DNA from: Anaerolineae bacterium
GTDB taxonomy: Bacteria > Chloroflexota > Anaerolineae > B4-G1 > SLSP01
Assembly (NCBI GenBank): GCA_026645815.1
Contig: JAPKMR010000037.1
Span: 1-37,433 of the forward strand
DNA: 37,433 nucleotides
Reading direction: 5' to 3'
Under the pieces are notes generated by a model. It searched no databases and had not been told where the DNA came from. It saw nothing but the letters and a program-made list of their open reading frames with translations. Shown here piece by piece: positions 27,558 through 37,011 of the stretch (positions within the stretch are counted from its first letter, which is position 1; every line of letters starts with the position of its first letter). A program made the position numbers and the translations under genes.

Positions 27558-28829
27558 ATGAAAAACATCAAGAAATCTACGCTCACCTTTTTTGGGACGT
27601 TCCTGGCGATTTATATCGTCGTCCAATTGCTACTGAGCCTGGGGCTGCTGAACAACTTCTGGCGCGGCATCCTCTTCTGGGGCGCAGCCATCAGCATGGT
27701 GGCGCTCGGGCTGAATCTCATTTATGGCTTTAACGGCCAATTCTCGCTGGGGCAATACGGCTTCTACGCCATCGGCGCGTATGGCGCCGCAGATATCACC
27801 TGGCGCTGGCTGAATAATGATCCCTCGGGCATCGTGGTCGGCTTTTTTGGCTCGCTGGTGGTGCTGGGGCTTTACGCGTTGGTGGGGATGGCGCTGCGCC
27901 GGTTCTACAACATCAAAGTGACCACACGCTTTATCTCATACCTGCTGGCGACAGGTCTGGGCTATTGGATCGCGGTTGTGGTCCTGCGCCCGCTGCTCGA
28001 ACCGGTGTTCAATGGCCTCCTGAATGCCCTGCCAGGTGCGGTCACCCAGCAGATTGTCTTCTTCTTCGCCTTAGCCAGCGGGGCGTTGCTCGCGGGCATT
28101 GCCAGCTTCCTCTTCGGTATCCCGGTGCTGAGCCTGGGTTCGGATTACTTCGGTATCGCCACTCTGGGCTTTACGATTATCGTCAAAGTGCTGCTGGATA
28201 ACACCGACACCATTCTCCCCTTCGTTGAGATGAAGGGCGCACGCGGCATGGTGGGCATTCCGCAGTGGACAAACTGGACCTGGGTCTTCCTCTGTTTCAT
28301 GCTGGTCGTCATCGTGATGCGCAACCTGCTGCACTCGAGCACGGGACGCGCCATCCTTTCAGTGCGGGAGGATGAACGCGCCGCGCAGCTGGTGGGCATT
28401 GATGTGACCCAAGCCAAGCTGCTCCCCTTCGTCGTCGGCAGCATCTTCGCGGGTCTCGCGGGCGGCATCCGCGCCCACGACCTGGCTTTCCTACATCCGC
28501 AATCTTTCAATTTTATCCAATCCTTTAACCCGCTCATCATCGTCGTCTTTGGTGGATTGGGCAGTATGACGGGCACCATGATCACCGGTTTCCTGTGGAT
28601 TCTGCTGCTGGAAGGCGCGCTGCGGTTACTGCTGCCGCAAGGCTTCGAGACCTGGCGCTTTGTTGTGTATCCCCTGGTGCTGTTGATCATGATGGAGTTG
28701 CGCCCAGAAGGGCTGTTTGGCAAATACGAACTCCCCTTCCTGGAGCGTCCGTTGGCAAAACTGCGTACAAAAACGGCTTTCTCCCAAGTGGATGGGCAAG
28801 CCGTCATCACCGAGGAAGTGGCACAATGA
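27558..28829 (+). CDS. livM: Branched-chain amino acid ABC transporter permease
   Basis: A 423-residue membrane protein with the LivM signature (INLIYGFNGQFSLGQYGFYAIGAYGAA-type segment near 55-80) and the conserved KLLPFVVGSIFAGLAGGIRAHDLAFLHPQSFNF block followed by VFGGLGSMTGTMITG. About ten hydrophobic helices are visible. It begins 11 bases after livH and its stop overlaps the livG start as ATGA. The ribosome-binding site is weak (GGCGGT), so coupling to livH probably matters. Confidence 0.9.
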   Translation: MKNIKKSTLTFFGTFLAIYIVVQLLLSLGLLNNFWRGILFWGAAISMVALGLNLIYGFNGQFSLGQYGFYAIGAYGAADITWRWLNNDPSGIVVGFFGSLVVLGLYALVGMALRRFYNIKVTTRFISYLLATGLGYWIAVVVLRPLLEPVFNGLLNALPGAVTQQIVFFFALASGALLAGIASFLFGIPVLSLGSDYFGIATLGFTIIVKVLLDNTDTILPFVEMKGARGMVGIPQWTNWTWVFLCFMLVVIVMRNLLHSSTGRAILSVREDERAAQLVGIDVTQAKLLPFVVGSIFAGLAGGIRAHDLAFLHPQSFNFIQSFNPLIIVVFGGLGSMTGTMITGFLWILLLEGALRLLLPQGFETWRFVVYPLVLLIMMELRPEGLFGKYELPFLERPLAKLRTKTAFSQVDGQAVITEEVAQ

Positions 28830-29647
28830 CCGGACGACCTGAAGGCCTACCCGCAACTGTAGAAGCACAGCCCGTGCTCCTCGAAATCGAGGGCTTGACC
28901 CAGTTCTTCGGAAATCTGCGCGCCGTTTATGATTTCGACCTGAGCTTGCGCAAAGGCGAACTCATCGGGCTGATTGGACCCAACGGAGCCGGCAAGACCA
29001 CCGTCTTCAACCTGATTACCGGTGTTTACCAGGCCTCGGCGGGCAGCATTCGCTTTCGAGGCATGGAGCTTATCGGCACCCCCTCGCATGAGATCATTCA
29101 GCTAGGCATTGCCCGCACGTTCCAGAACATCCGGCTGTTCTCCAAGCTCACGGTGCTCGACAACGTCCGCATCGCCTACCATCCGCACGCGGGCTATTCG
29201 CTCTCGGATTCGATTCTACGGAACAAACAATACAAGGAGCGCGAGAGCCAACTCACCGAACGCGCCCAGGATTTCCTGGAAATCTTCGGCCTGGAACAGC
29301 GCCAGAATGACATCGCCGGCAGCCTGCCGTACGGCTTGCAGCGGCGGTTGGAGATTGCGCGCGCGCTGGCGACCAATCCGGAATTGCTGATTCTGGATGA
29401 GCCGGCAGCGGGCATGAATCCCCAGGAAATTGATGAGTTGATGGGACTGATTCGCTTCATCCGCGAGCAGTTCCATCTGACCATCCTGCTCGTGGAGCAC
29501 CGCATGCGGCTGGTGATGAACATCTGCGAGTGGCTCACGGTGATGGACTTTGGCGAGGTTATCGCGCGCGGGCTTCCTGAACAAGTGCGGGACAATCCCT
29601 TGGTGATTGAAGCCTATCTGGGGCGGCAAGCCGCGATTCTGAAGTAG
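28826..29647 (+). CDS. livG: Branched-chain amino acid ABC transporter ATPase
   Basis: A 273-residue ATPase of the LivG group: Walker A GPNGAGKTT, the family-typical GIARTFQNIRLF Q-loop, a signature region reading SLPYGLQRRLEIARAL (the C-loop has YG where most ABC proteins have SGG, as is usual in LivG), Walker B LLILDEPAAGMNP and LLVEHRM switch region. ATG 28826 overlaps the livM stop (ATGA); a longer frame upstream lies inside livM. A 20-residue N-terminal extension precedes the ATPase core. It drives uptake together with LivF. Confidence 0.92.
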   Translation: MTGRPEGLPATVEAQPVLLEIEGLTQFFGNLRAVYDFDLSLRKGELIGLIGPNGAGKTTVFNLITGVYQASAGSIRFRGMELIGTPSHEIIQLGIARTFQNIRLFSKLTVLDNVRIAYHPHAGYSLSDSILRNKQYKERESQLTERAQDFLEIFGLEQRQNDIAGSLPYGLQRRLEIARALATNPELLILDEPAAGMNPQEIDELMGLIRFIREQFHLTILLVEHRMRLVMNICEWLTVMDFGEVIARGLPEQVRDNPLVIEAYLGRQAAILK

Positions 29648-29665
29648 GAAGGGGGCACCCGAATC

Positions 29666-30379
29666 ATGGCACTACTCGAAGTTTCCGACCTGTTTGTCTC
29701 CTACGGTGCGATTCGCGCGCTGCACGGCCTGACCTTCTATGTGGACGAGGGCGAAATCGTCACCCTGATCGGCGCGAATGGCGCCGGGAAATCCACCACA
29801 TTGAAGACCATCTCAGGCTTATTGCGTCCGGATAGGGGCGAGATTGTCTATGACGGTCAAGCCATCAGTCGCGCGGGCGCGGATGCCATCGTGCGCCTGG
29901 GATTGATCCACGTACCTGAGGGACGGCGGATTTTCGCGCCGCTGACCGTGCGCGAAAACCTGGAAATGGGCGCTTTCACGCGCAAGGATAAGCAAGAAGT
30001 GGCAGAGAGCCTGGAGCAGGTCTTCAAACTCTTTCCGCGGCTCAAGGAACGGGTGGCGCAGACCGGCGGCACGCTTTCCGGCGGCGAGCAACAGATGCTC
30101 GCGGTGGGTCGCGCACTGATGTCGAAGCCACGCCTGTTGTTGATGGATGAGCCTTCCATGGGCCTGGCGCCCATCCTGGTGGAGGAAATCTTCAACATCA
30201 TCCAGGAAATCAACAAGCTGGGGGTGACCATTCTGCTGGTGGAACAAAACGCGCACATGGCGCTCTCGGTAGCCAACCGGGGCTACGTGCTCGAAACCGG
30301 CTCCATCCAGCTCACCGGTCCCGCGCAGGCGCTGGCAGCCGACCCACAGGTGCAAGAAGCCTACCTGGGCGGCGATTGA
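29666..30379 (+). CDS. livF: Branched-chain amino acid ABC transporter ATPase
   Basis: A 237-residue ATPase of the LivF group: Walker A GANGAGKST, GLIHVPEGRRIFAPLTVREN (the LivF-typical PEGR segment), signature LSGGEQQMLAVGRAL, Walker B LLLMDEPSMGLAP and ILLVEQNAHMAL. Length is normal. It starts 19 bases after livG with AAGGGGG upstream and closes the operon; a palindrome at 30405-30437 lies 26 bases after the stop. Confidence 0.93.
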   Translation: MALLEVSDLFVSYGAIRALHGLTFYVDEGEIVTLIGANGAGKSTTLKTISGLLRPDRGEIVYDGQAISRAGADAIVRLGLIHVPEGRRIFAPLTVRENLEMGAFTRKDKQEVAESLEQVFKLFPRLKERVAQTGGTLSGGEQQMLAVGRALMSKPRLLLMDEPSMGLAPILVEEIFNIIQEINKLGVTILLVEQNAHMALSVANRGYVLETGSIQLTGPAQALAADPQVQEAYLGGD

Positions 30380-30404
30380 GCCGTACTTGTATTTGCACTG
30401 ATAA

Positions 30405-30437
30405 ATATCGCGCCGCGGCTTTGCCGCGGCGCGATAT
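30405..30437. repeat. 15-bp palindrome between convergent genes
   Basis: ATATCGCGCCGCGGC (30405-30419) pairs perfectly with 30423-30437 around TTT. There is no U-tract on either strand. It lies between the livF and malic enzyme stops and may block read-through in both directions. Confidence 0.7.
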
Positions 30438-30460
30438 CTATCTCAAGCAGGTTCTCTCGT

Positions 30461-31732
30461 TTAGAGCGCCAGACGCTGCGCCGCAGCAATCGCTGCCCGC
30501 GCCCGCACCTCCAGCTCTTCAGCCGTGGCGCCATGCCGGGCGACCCCCTCACGCTGCGCCGCCAAACCCGTAGCCACCGCCACCCGCACCGCCACATCCG
30601 CTTCATCGAGCGCCGGCAGAATATGATCTTCGCGCAGCCCCAGGTCATGCGCGCAGCGCGCCAGCGCTTCAGCCGCCGCTACTGCCATCGCATCCGTGAT
30701 GGTGCGCGCCTGCACATCCAGCACCCCCCGGAAGATTCCCGGGAAAGCCAGGGCATTGTTCACCTGATTGGGGAAATCGCTGCGCCCCGTGCCCACAATC
30801 CAGGCGCCGGCAGCCCGCGCTGCTTCCGGAGCAATCTCCGGCACGGGATTGGCGCCCGCAATGACGATGGCTTTGTGCGCCATCCCGGAAATCCACTCGG
30901 GCTGAATCACGTTGGGTCCGGGGCGGCTGAAAGCCAGAGCCACATCGGCGCCCGCCAGGGCTTCGGCGATGCCGCCGGTGCGCCCCTCGGCGTTGCTCTC
31001 CTGGCAAATCTGCCATTGAGGCGCGATTTCGGCCTGCGCCTCCAAATCGTGGCGCCCCCGGTGCAGGATGCCCCCCGCGTCACAAGCGACCAGCACGCCG
31101 GGAGCGGCGCCCGCCGCCTTGAGCAGGCGATAGGCGGCTACATTCGCCGCCCCCATACCGATCAGGGCGATGCGCGCGTTGGGCAGCGCCTTGCCCGCCA
31201 GGGTGAGCGCGTTCAGAACTGCCGCCAGCACCACCGTGGCCGTGCCCTGCTGGTCATCGTGCCACACGGGAATATCGAGCGCCGCACGCAACCGCGCCAG
31301 CAGCCCAAAGCACTTGGGTTGGGCGATATCCTCCAGGTTGATGCCGCCGAAGGTGGGCGCCACCGCCTGAACGGTGGCGGCGAAAGCCTCCGCGTCGTTT
31401 GCGGCGAGCATCAGGGGGACGGCATCCACGCCGCCCAAGAGCTTGAAAATCAGCGCCTTGCCCTCCATCACCGGCAAGCCTGCCTGGGGACCGATATCCC
31501 CGAGGCCCAGGACACGCGTGCCATCGGAGACAATTGCGACCGTGTTGCCGCGGTTGGTCAGCTCCCAGACGCGCTCCGGGTCGGCGGCAATCGCCAGACA
31601 CGGCTCCGCGACGCCGGGCGTGTACCACACCTGGTAATCGGGCAAGCCCGTCACCGGCACCTTGGGGGCGCACTGAATCTTACCGCGATAGCGCGCGTGC
31701 AAGGCTAAACTGAGTTCTTTGAGATCGGACAT
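30461..31732 (-). CDS. Malic enzyme, NAD(P)-dependent (short bacterial form)
   Basis: A 423-residue enzyme that decarboxylates malate to pyruvate with reduction of NAD or [12 protein letters not shown] (37-44), [16 protein letters not shown] with the catalytic Lys 92, LEDIAQP, the metal/substrate motif HDDQQGT (157-163; most relatives have HDDQHGT) and the dinucleotide-binding GMGAANVA (191-198) are present. It lacks the phosphotransacetylase domain of long MaeB proteins. The start is ATG 31732 with AAGGAGG ahead; the open frame continues upstream through a tandem repeat but that part is not credible. Cofactor preference cannot be settled by eye. Confidence 0.92.
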   Translation of the reverse strand: MSDLKELSLALHARYRGKIQCAPKVPVTGLPDYQVWYTPGVAEPCLAIAADPERVWELTNRGNTVAIVSDGTRVLGLGDIGPQAGLPVMEGKALIFKLLGGVDAVPLMLAANDAEAFAATVQAVAPTFGGINLEDIAQPKCFGLLARLRAALDIPVWHDDQQGTATVVLAAVLNALTLAGKALPNARIALIGMGAANVAAYRLLKAAGAAPGVLVACDAGGILHRGRHDLEAQAEIAPQWQICQESNAEGRTGGIAEALAGADVALAFSRPGPNVIQPEWISGMAHKAIVIAGANPVPEIAPEAARAAGAWIVGTGRSDFPNQVNNALAFPGIFRGVLDVQARTITDAMAVAAAEALARCAHDLGLREDHILPALDEADVAVRVAVATGLAAQREGVARHGATAEELEVRARAAIAAAQRLAL

Positions 31733-31760
31733 TGAATCCTCCTTCAGCAAAGGTGGGTCG

Positions 31761-32048
31761 CACCTATAAAGGCGGCTGCAAACCGGAATCGCGCGTGCAC
31801 ACGAGCAGGATGCGGCGCCGGGTTGAGCGTGCAGGTGCAACCCACCTCCAATAAGGGGCGCACCTGGAAAGGTGACCGCAAACCGGAATCGCGTGTGCAG
31901 GGCCAGCAGGATGCAGCGCCGGGTTGAGCGTGCAGGTGCAACCCACCTCCAATAAGGGGCGCACCTGGAAAGGTGACCGCAAGCCAGAATCGCGTGTGCA
32001 GGGCCAGCAGGATGCGGCGCCGGGTTGAGCGTGCAGGTGCAACCCACC
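31761..32048. repeat. Tandem repeat, 2.9 copies of about 100 bp
   Basis: Units start at 31761 (100 bp), 31861 (101 bp) and 31962 (partial, 87 bp). Units 2 and 3 differ at only a few positions; unit 1 is more diverged at its start. Each holds a pair AGGTGC...GCACCT that could form a hairpin. The array fills the gap between the malic enzyme start and the Hsp70-like stop, so it lies in the malic enzyme promoter/leader region. Several reading frames stay open through it only because the unit lacks stops. Confidence 0.92.
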
Positions 32049-32049
32049 C

Positions 32050-33864
32050 TCAAATCTCCGGCCTGAAAGCCACCAGGTAATTCATGAACGCGGGTCCCAT
32101 GCTGCCCGGCGCCTGGTTGCTGCCCAGGGTGACTCTGCCCGCGGGGAAGTCGCGGCTATAGACCGGGAACAGCATCCGCCCGCCGGGATGGTCAATCTCG
32201 ATGTGCATGGATTCCGGCTTGAACTTCCGCAGCCAGTTGGGAAGTCGCTTTGCCGTCGCCAGGTAGGCGACGTAGACCTTCGATGGGCGGTCCAGCTGCA
32301 GGTACAGGAAGGATTCCCGGCGCGCCTCGTAATCCAGGTCGGCGGTCTGTACCGCCGGGAGACCGCTGAGCGGCAACGGCAACCGCATGATGAGATAAGG
32401 GCGGTCGGTATAAGCCGGGCGGAAGGTGCGCAAGAAGGTCTTGCGGTAGCGATGTGGACTGGCGACCTGTGCCGAAACGACGGGGGAGATATAGCGCTGG
32501 GCATAGGCGCCGGGGCGCCGGCCCGCGTCCTCTTGCGCGACCACCGCCATGCCCCCCACCACCGAGGTCAGGGGATCCATGGCGCGCAGCTTCTCGTAAC
32601 CGAAGATGCGTTCCAGGAGCGCTACAAAGACGGGAATCTGGGAGCTGCCTCCCGTGCGCAGAACCAGGGCGAGTTGCTCGGGGCGCAGCCCCGCTTCGGC
32701 AAGCACTGCGTTGATCTCCCGCTCCACAAAAGCCACTTCCTGCTCGATCAACTCCTCGAAGCGGCGGCGCAGGATCCGCTCGCGAATCTCAATCGCCTGA
32801 TAGAGGAATTCCAGTTTGGCGATTAGCCCGGTGGAAAGCTGTACCTTGGCGCGCTCAATCGTCTTGAAGAGCGAGAAGCCGACGTTGGCGGAAACCAGGG
32901 TCTCCAGCGCGCGCATGGCGCGTGGATTGTCGCCGGTCTCCTGGAAGCGCCGAATCTTGCCCAGCTCCTGGGGCCTGGAGAGCTCCGGCATGGTCTGCCA
33001 GGTTTTGAGCAAATCGAGCATGTAGTAGGGGAAGTCCACGCCGGGTTCCGCATGCGAACCGGCGCCGAAGTACTTGAGCAAGGATTCCATCACACGGCGG
33101 TCGAGGTCATCGCCGCCGACGAGCACACCCCGCGTCGCCAGCACGCGCGGCGGTTCCTGCCCGCCCACCTCGGCGATGGTGAGATCGAGCGTGCCGCCGC
33201 CAAAGTCGAAGAGGAGCGCGCGCTCGCGGCGTTCGGCGGTGCGGTGATAGAGGTGCGCGGCAGCAATCGGCTCCAGCTGGAATGTGATTTCCTTGAAACC
33301 TGCGAAACGCGCCGCCTTGTAGAGAATCTCCTCCGCCCGCTCCGAGATGGCGGGGTCTTCGGAGAATTTCACCGGGCGTCCCAGCACCACGGCATCGCAG
33401 GTCGCGCCGAGTTGTTGCTCCGCGCGCGCGCGCATGGCGCGCAGCAGAATGGCGATGAGTTCATCCACCGGATAGTAGCGGTCAAAGATCACGGTGCCCT
33501 CGTATTCGGGATCGCGCAACACGGTTTTGACCGATTGCAACAGGCGCCCATTGGCGGCGATATCCACCTGGTCAAAGATATCGTGCATGTATTGAATAGG
33601 TCCCGAACCAGGTCCGCCGACGACAATCTCGATGGCGCCCATGTGGCGCTTCTCCCAGACCGGGCGGCGTCCCGTCTCCTGCTCCAGGTATTCGGCAGAT
33701 GCCGAGCTGCCCAGGGAGGTAGCGTGATCGCGTTTGATGTAGATGAGGGAAGGCAAGACGCGAGGGTTGTCATTGCCTGGGTCAATTTCGACCGGGTGCA
33801 AAGTTTCACCATCGTAATAGGCGACGGCGGAGTTGGTCGTTCCGAAATCAATACCTATACGCAT
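32050..33864 (-). CDS. Hsp70-like ATPase with unusual C-terminal domain
   Basis: A 604-residue protein. Residues 1-445 form an actin/Hsp70-type ATPase: phosphate-1 DFGTTNSAV (6-14), phosphate-2 LFDFGGGTLDL (218-228) and adenosine motif VLRTGGSSQIP (401-411), most like YegD-type chaperone relatives. The classical peptide-binding beta-sandwich and lid are absent. Instead residues about 485-604 form a beta-rich segment (FLYLQLDRPSKVYVAYLATA...LPNWL...FPAGRVTLGSNQAPG), a pattern I associate with beta-sandwich modules appended to secreted or sugar-active proteins. No signal peptide is seen, so the protein should be cytosolic. ATG 33864 follows AGGGGTG. Its client or trigger is unknown. The gene stands alone, tail-to-head with the repeat before the malic enzyme gene. 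Confidence 0.85.
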   Translation of the reverse strand: MRIGIDFGTTNSAVAYYDGETLHPVEIDPGNDNPRVLPSLIYIKRDHATSLGSSASAEYLEQETGRRPVWEKRHMGAIEIVVGGPGSGPIQYMHDIFDQVDIAANGRLLQSVKTVLRDPEYEGTVIFDRYYPVDELIAILLRAMRARAEQQLGATCDAVVLGRPVKFSEDPAISERAEEILYKAARFAGFKEITFQLEPIAAAHLYHRTAERRERALLFDFGGGTLDLTIAEVGGQEPPRVLATRGVLVGGDDLDRRVMESLLKYFGAGSHAEPGVDFPYYMLDLLKTWQTMPELSRPQELGKIRRFQETGDNPRAMRALETLVSANVGFSLFKTIERAKVQLSTGLIAKLEFLYQAIEIRERILRRRFEELIEQEVAFVEREINAVLAEAGLRPEQLALVLRTGGSSQIPVFVALLERIFGYEKLRAMDPLTSVVGGMAVVAQEDAGRRPGAYAQRYISPVVSAQVASPHRYRKTFLRTFRPAYTDRPYLIMRLPLPLSGLPAVQTADLDYEARRESFLYLQLDRPSKVYVAYLATAKRLPNWLRKFKPESMHIEIDHPGGRMLFPVYSRDFPAGRVTLGSNQAPGSMGPAFMNYLVAFRPEI

Positions 33865-34169
33865 TTTTCACCCCTGTGAGTTGATCTTCGCACTTTCAAG
33901 GAGGCGAAGCGCCAACGCATGTTCGGGAGACAGGCGCAGGGCTGTGAGCGCGGTAAGCTGTGTGATCTACGATGCAGGGTAAGCCAGTGTACAACGCACC
34001 GGCGCCACAGCGTAGATTGCAGGAACATGCGAAGAAGCCATCCTCCTCGAATCAGGAAGAAGCAAGTATACCGCAGTTTTTGCAGGAGACAAACGCACCA
34101 ACTTCCGGGGATGGCTTTCATGCCGGCGGCGGCAATCTCAAACGCCCTACAGGGCATGCTAGAAAGGTG

Positions 34170-34206
34170 TTTTTGGGCGACGCGGTTGCGCCGCGTCGCC
34201 CAAAAA
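34170..34206. repeat. 16-bp palindrome in the Hsp70-like upstream region
   Basis: TTTTTGGGCGACGCGG (34170-34185) pairs with 34191-34206 around TTGCG. It sits 55 bases after the LVIVD gene stop and could act as a terminator for it on the minus strand, although a clear U-tract is missing. The rest of 33865-34260 shows no supported gene and no clear promoter. Confidence 0.65.
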
Positions 34207-34260
34207 ACCCTCTCTCCAACGAGCTTCAGCCCGAAATTCGCGTCCGCTACGAGGCAGTCT

Positions 34261-36975
34261 CTATTCGTGGTATCCCATAACCACGAGGCGAGAGATAAGC
34301 GGCAGGAAGACTCGATGAACTTCAGTGATGATACGGAAGTTCAGCACATTGGACTTTGAATCGCAATTTACAGGCGGGTAACCCCCGACACCCGTATGCA
34401 AACAAGCCTGAGTGCTGAAAGTAGCTGGGAGCACCTCAGCAGGCAAATCATCAACGCGCGTCGCGTATTGGATTTCAGAAATAGCATTGGGATCGAGCGT
34501 GAGTGTCCCAATAATGGCATTGTGCTCCGCGCTGAAGGTCACGCCGATGGGTCCGGTCAATGAACCGGTGAGATAGGTCGTGTACGTCGGAATCGCATCG
34601 TAAATCTGGTAATGTGTGACAGTATGGGGATATGTGGCGGTGAGGGTAAACGTGATGATTTCTCCGGGAGTGCGAACGGTTTCTCCCCCCTGTTTATAGA
34701 CATGATAGCCGGTGAAGTCATTCGGGGAGGCTTCGCCGCGCGGTAAGGTCACAGTCTGAGTGCTGGGTTCCCAGATATAGCCCAGCGAATCGGGTACAAG
34801 GGTATAGGTACCGGCGGGCAGGCTAGGGAAGACATACCGTCCCTGGTGCGTTACGGTCTGAGAATAACTGCGACTGGCAGCAGTAACAGCAAAATCGTCA
34901 TAAAGTGTACCCCCATCCCAACCTTTGAACTCACCATACAGAATATTGGGGTCCGGATCAACCTGAAAAATGAGCAACCCCCTGACCGCATCGGCGACAT
35001 AGAGATGGTTGCCCTCCGCCGCCACAGAGAGCGTGTTGGTGTCTTTCGCTACGTGAGGGGAGATCACAGGGGCAGGCTCCGCAGGATTTGAGACATCAAT
35101 GATTTGGACGCCCATCGCCTCACTCGCGATGTAAGCATAACGATCACCAACAGCTACAGCATAGGTATGTAGCCACCCGCCATCGGAGAAGCCCCCCACG
35201 AGAGTCGGATACGCCGGGTCGCTGATATCCAAGATCGTTAGCCCACAGCCGGTTCCCCAAGATCCAGTCGCGATGTAAGCGTACGTGCCCTTCAACACCA
35301 TGCTTGCAGGTTTGGAAATTGTGAGCGTGTGCGGGATAGCGGTTGGCGTATCTGGGTCGGCAATATCTACAATATGGAATTTAGAGCCACCTTCGATGAC
35401 ATACAGTGTTTGCGCACGCAAAGACAGTGCGTAGGGATAGCCTGCGCTTGTACCCGCGGCATTCCCGGTGGGGAAAAACCCTCGTTTTTGCGGCTGCGCC
35501 GGGTCGCTCACGTCAATGATTTGCACACCGCCGCTTGTGCCGCCTTGATAAGCCAGACCCACATAGGCATAGGCTCCACCAACGATGAGATTCCGGGGGT
35601 AGCCATCAACAGCGACTTGAGCGATGCGTTGAGGCGCGTGCAAGTCGGTGATAGTATAGATTTCTACCGTGCCCCCGGGTGTAGTATTCAGGATCAGGCG
35701 ATACCCATATCCGCCGGCAATGATCAGCCCATTGAGTCTATTGTAGCCAAGCTGTTGTGGGCTGATGGGATTAGCAACATCCACAAAATGGAATTCGCCG
35801 CTGCTGAGGTAGGCGTTATTGCCATCCACTCTGATATCCGTAGGTCCCCCCACGCGATGGTATGCACCGGCAATGCCCGGCGCGGCAGGATTAGCCACAT
35901 TGATGATACTCAAGCCGCCATTGGCGCCACCCGCGTAGGCATAGTTGCCGGAAAGTCGTACGGTATTGGCGCATCCCGGAATGTCCACATTGACGCCGCT
36001 TACCGGAGCAGCAGGATCTGCGATGTTGACAGCTTTAACGCCGCAGGGAATAGTAGGGTTGAGGTTGGTCCCGCTGCTGACAAAGACATAGCTACCGGAG
36101 AAAGCGAAACCGGTCGCATTGGCGGCAGTGTATTGGCTAACATATTGTGGGTTTTGTGGATCGCTGAGTTCGTACATCTCAACTGCGCCGTAGGAGTTCC
36201 CTGCGTGCAGGTAATTGCCTTGCGCCGCAATGACTGTCGGTCTGTTATTCAGATCAACACCTGTTATTCGAACTGGTGCAGCCGGATTTCCCACGTTGAT
36301 GATGCTGAGGGTGGTGGATGAATCGTAGAGATAGGCTGTAGTATTGTGAACAATCCCACCATAATTGGGAGTGGCGCTGTAAGCGCCAATTTGCGTAGGA
36401 TTGGTGGGGTTACTGATATCCAAGATGACAAAACCGATGGCATTAAAGACATAAGCGAGGTTGCCGGAAATCTGGATTCGATTTGGATGCCAGGGGACGG
36501 TATACGTGGTTGCCAGCGAGGGCTGTGCCGGATTGCTGGCATCAAAAATCCGCAACCCATCATGGAAAGTCATCGTGTCGTCAACCCGATACCCCTTATC
36601 CACAACGTAAACATAGTGCCCGCTTACCGCGAGGTCGGTGATGGTGCGCTCGCCAGGAGCGCTCAACCCTACCAGGTTTGGCGCGGCAGGATTGGCAATA
36701 TCGTACACAGCAAGCCGCCGCCCAGTCGCTGCGTAAGCGTAATTGCCCTGCACGACAAGTGCATTCACTGCGCCACCGTATTCCGCCAGCTGCGTCACTA
36801 GCGGCGGCGGCGCCGCCTCAGATACGAAAGTGCTGGCAAGGTCTTCTGACACCGGCTGAAGCGCGCCGGGAGTCTCCACCGGCAGCAAAGGCTGCGCGAT
36901 GGCGGCGAGGGGGAGCAGCAGCAGTAGCAAAGCGGGCAACACTCCCCTTAGAAAATAGCAGATGACTGTTTTCAT
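34261..36975 (-). CDS. Secreted LVIVD-repeat beta-propeller protein
   Basis: A 904-residue exported protein. Residues 1-27 form a signal peptide (basic start, LLLLLLPLAAIAQ). Residues about 50-640 hold roughly a dozen LVIVD repeats with the pattern hhDhSNPxxPxxxG...GNYAYVA, which fold as beta-propeller blades. Then comes an SdrD-B/carboxypeptidase-regulatory-like beta-sandwich (YTLVPDSLGYIWEPSTQTV) and a DUF11-like domain (TPGEIITFTLTATYPHTVTHYQIYDAIP). The last residues carry VFLPLISR, a C-terminal pattern seen in many secreted Chloroflexi proteins, possibly a sorting tag. The protein probably acts as a surface adhesin or scaffold. ATG 36975 with GGAGGG ahead is preferred over the upstream in-frame start. 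Confidence 0.88.
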   Translation of the reverse strand: MKTVICYFLRGVLPALLLLLLPLAAIAQPLLPVETPGALQPVSEDLASTFVSEAAPPPLVTQLAEYGGAVNALVVQGNYAYAATGRRLAVYDIANPAAPNLVGLSAPGERTITDLAVSGHYVYVVDKGYRVDDTMTFHDGLRIFDASNPAQPSLATTYTVPWHPNRIQISGNLAYVFNAIGFVILDISNPTNPTQIGAYSATPNYGGIVHNTTAYLYDSSTTLSIINVGNPAAPVRITGVDLNNRPTVIAAQGNYLHAGNSYGAVEMYELSDPQNPQYVSQYTAANATGFAFSGSYVFVSSGTNLNPTIPCGVKAVNIADPAAPVSGVNVDIPGCANTVRLSGNYAYAGGANGGLSIINVANPAAPGIAGAYHRVGGPTDIRVDGNNAYLSSGEFHFVDVANPISPQQLGYNRLNGLIIAGGYGYRLILNTTPGGTVEIYTITDLHAPQRIAQVAVDGYPRNLIVGGAYAYVGLAYQGGTSGGVQIIDVSDPAQPQKRGFFPTGNAAGTSAGYPYALSLRAQTLYVIEGGSKFHIVDIADPDTPTAIPHTLTISKPASMVLKGTYAYIATGSWGTGCGLTILDISDPAYPTLVGGFSDGGWLHTYAVAVGDRYAYIASEAMGVQIIDVSNPAEPAPVISPHVAKDTNTLSVAAEGNHLYVADAVRGLLIFQVDPDPNILYGEFKGWDGGTLYDDFAVTAASRSYSQTVTHQGRYVFPSLPAGTYTLVPDSLGYIWEPSTQTVTLPRGEASPNDFTGYHVYKQGGETVRTPGEIITFTLTATYPHTVTHYQIYDAIPTYTTYLTGSLTGPIGVTFSAEHNAIIGTLTLDPNAISEIQYATRVDDLPAEVLPATFSTQACLHTGVGGYPPVNCDSKSNVLNFRIITEVHRVFLPLISRLVVMGYHE

Positions 36976-37011
36976 AGAACCCTCCGGATTTAGTGATGTG
37001 CAAACCAGCAT

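Noticed and set aside
30533..31708. 391-residue plus-strand frame opposite the malic enzyme
   Set aside because: Composition typical of an antisense shadow; the other strand has all malic enzyme motifs.
31761..32048. CRISPR array
   Set aside because: The units are about 100 bp and contiguous, without unique spacers between short repeats; no cas gene is present.
31744..32053. Repetitive ORFs in the tandem repeat and an N-terminal extension of the malic enzyme
   Set aside because: They are open only because the repeat unit lacks stops; a strong ribosome-binding site precedes the internal ATG 31732.
33052..33879. 275-residue plus-strand frame opposite the Hsp70-like gene
   Set aside because: Antisense shadow without motifs.
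35329..36321. 330-residue plus-strand frame opposite the LVIVD protein
   Set aside because: Its length comes from the repeated composition of the propeller repeats on the other strand.
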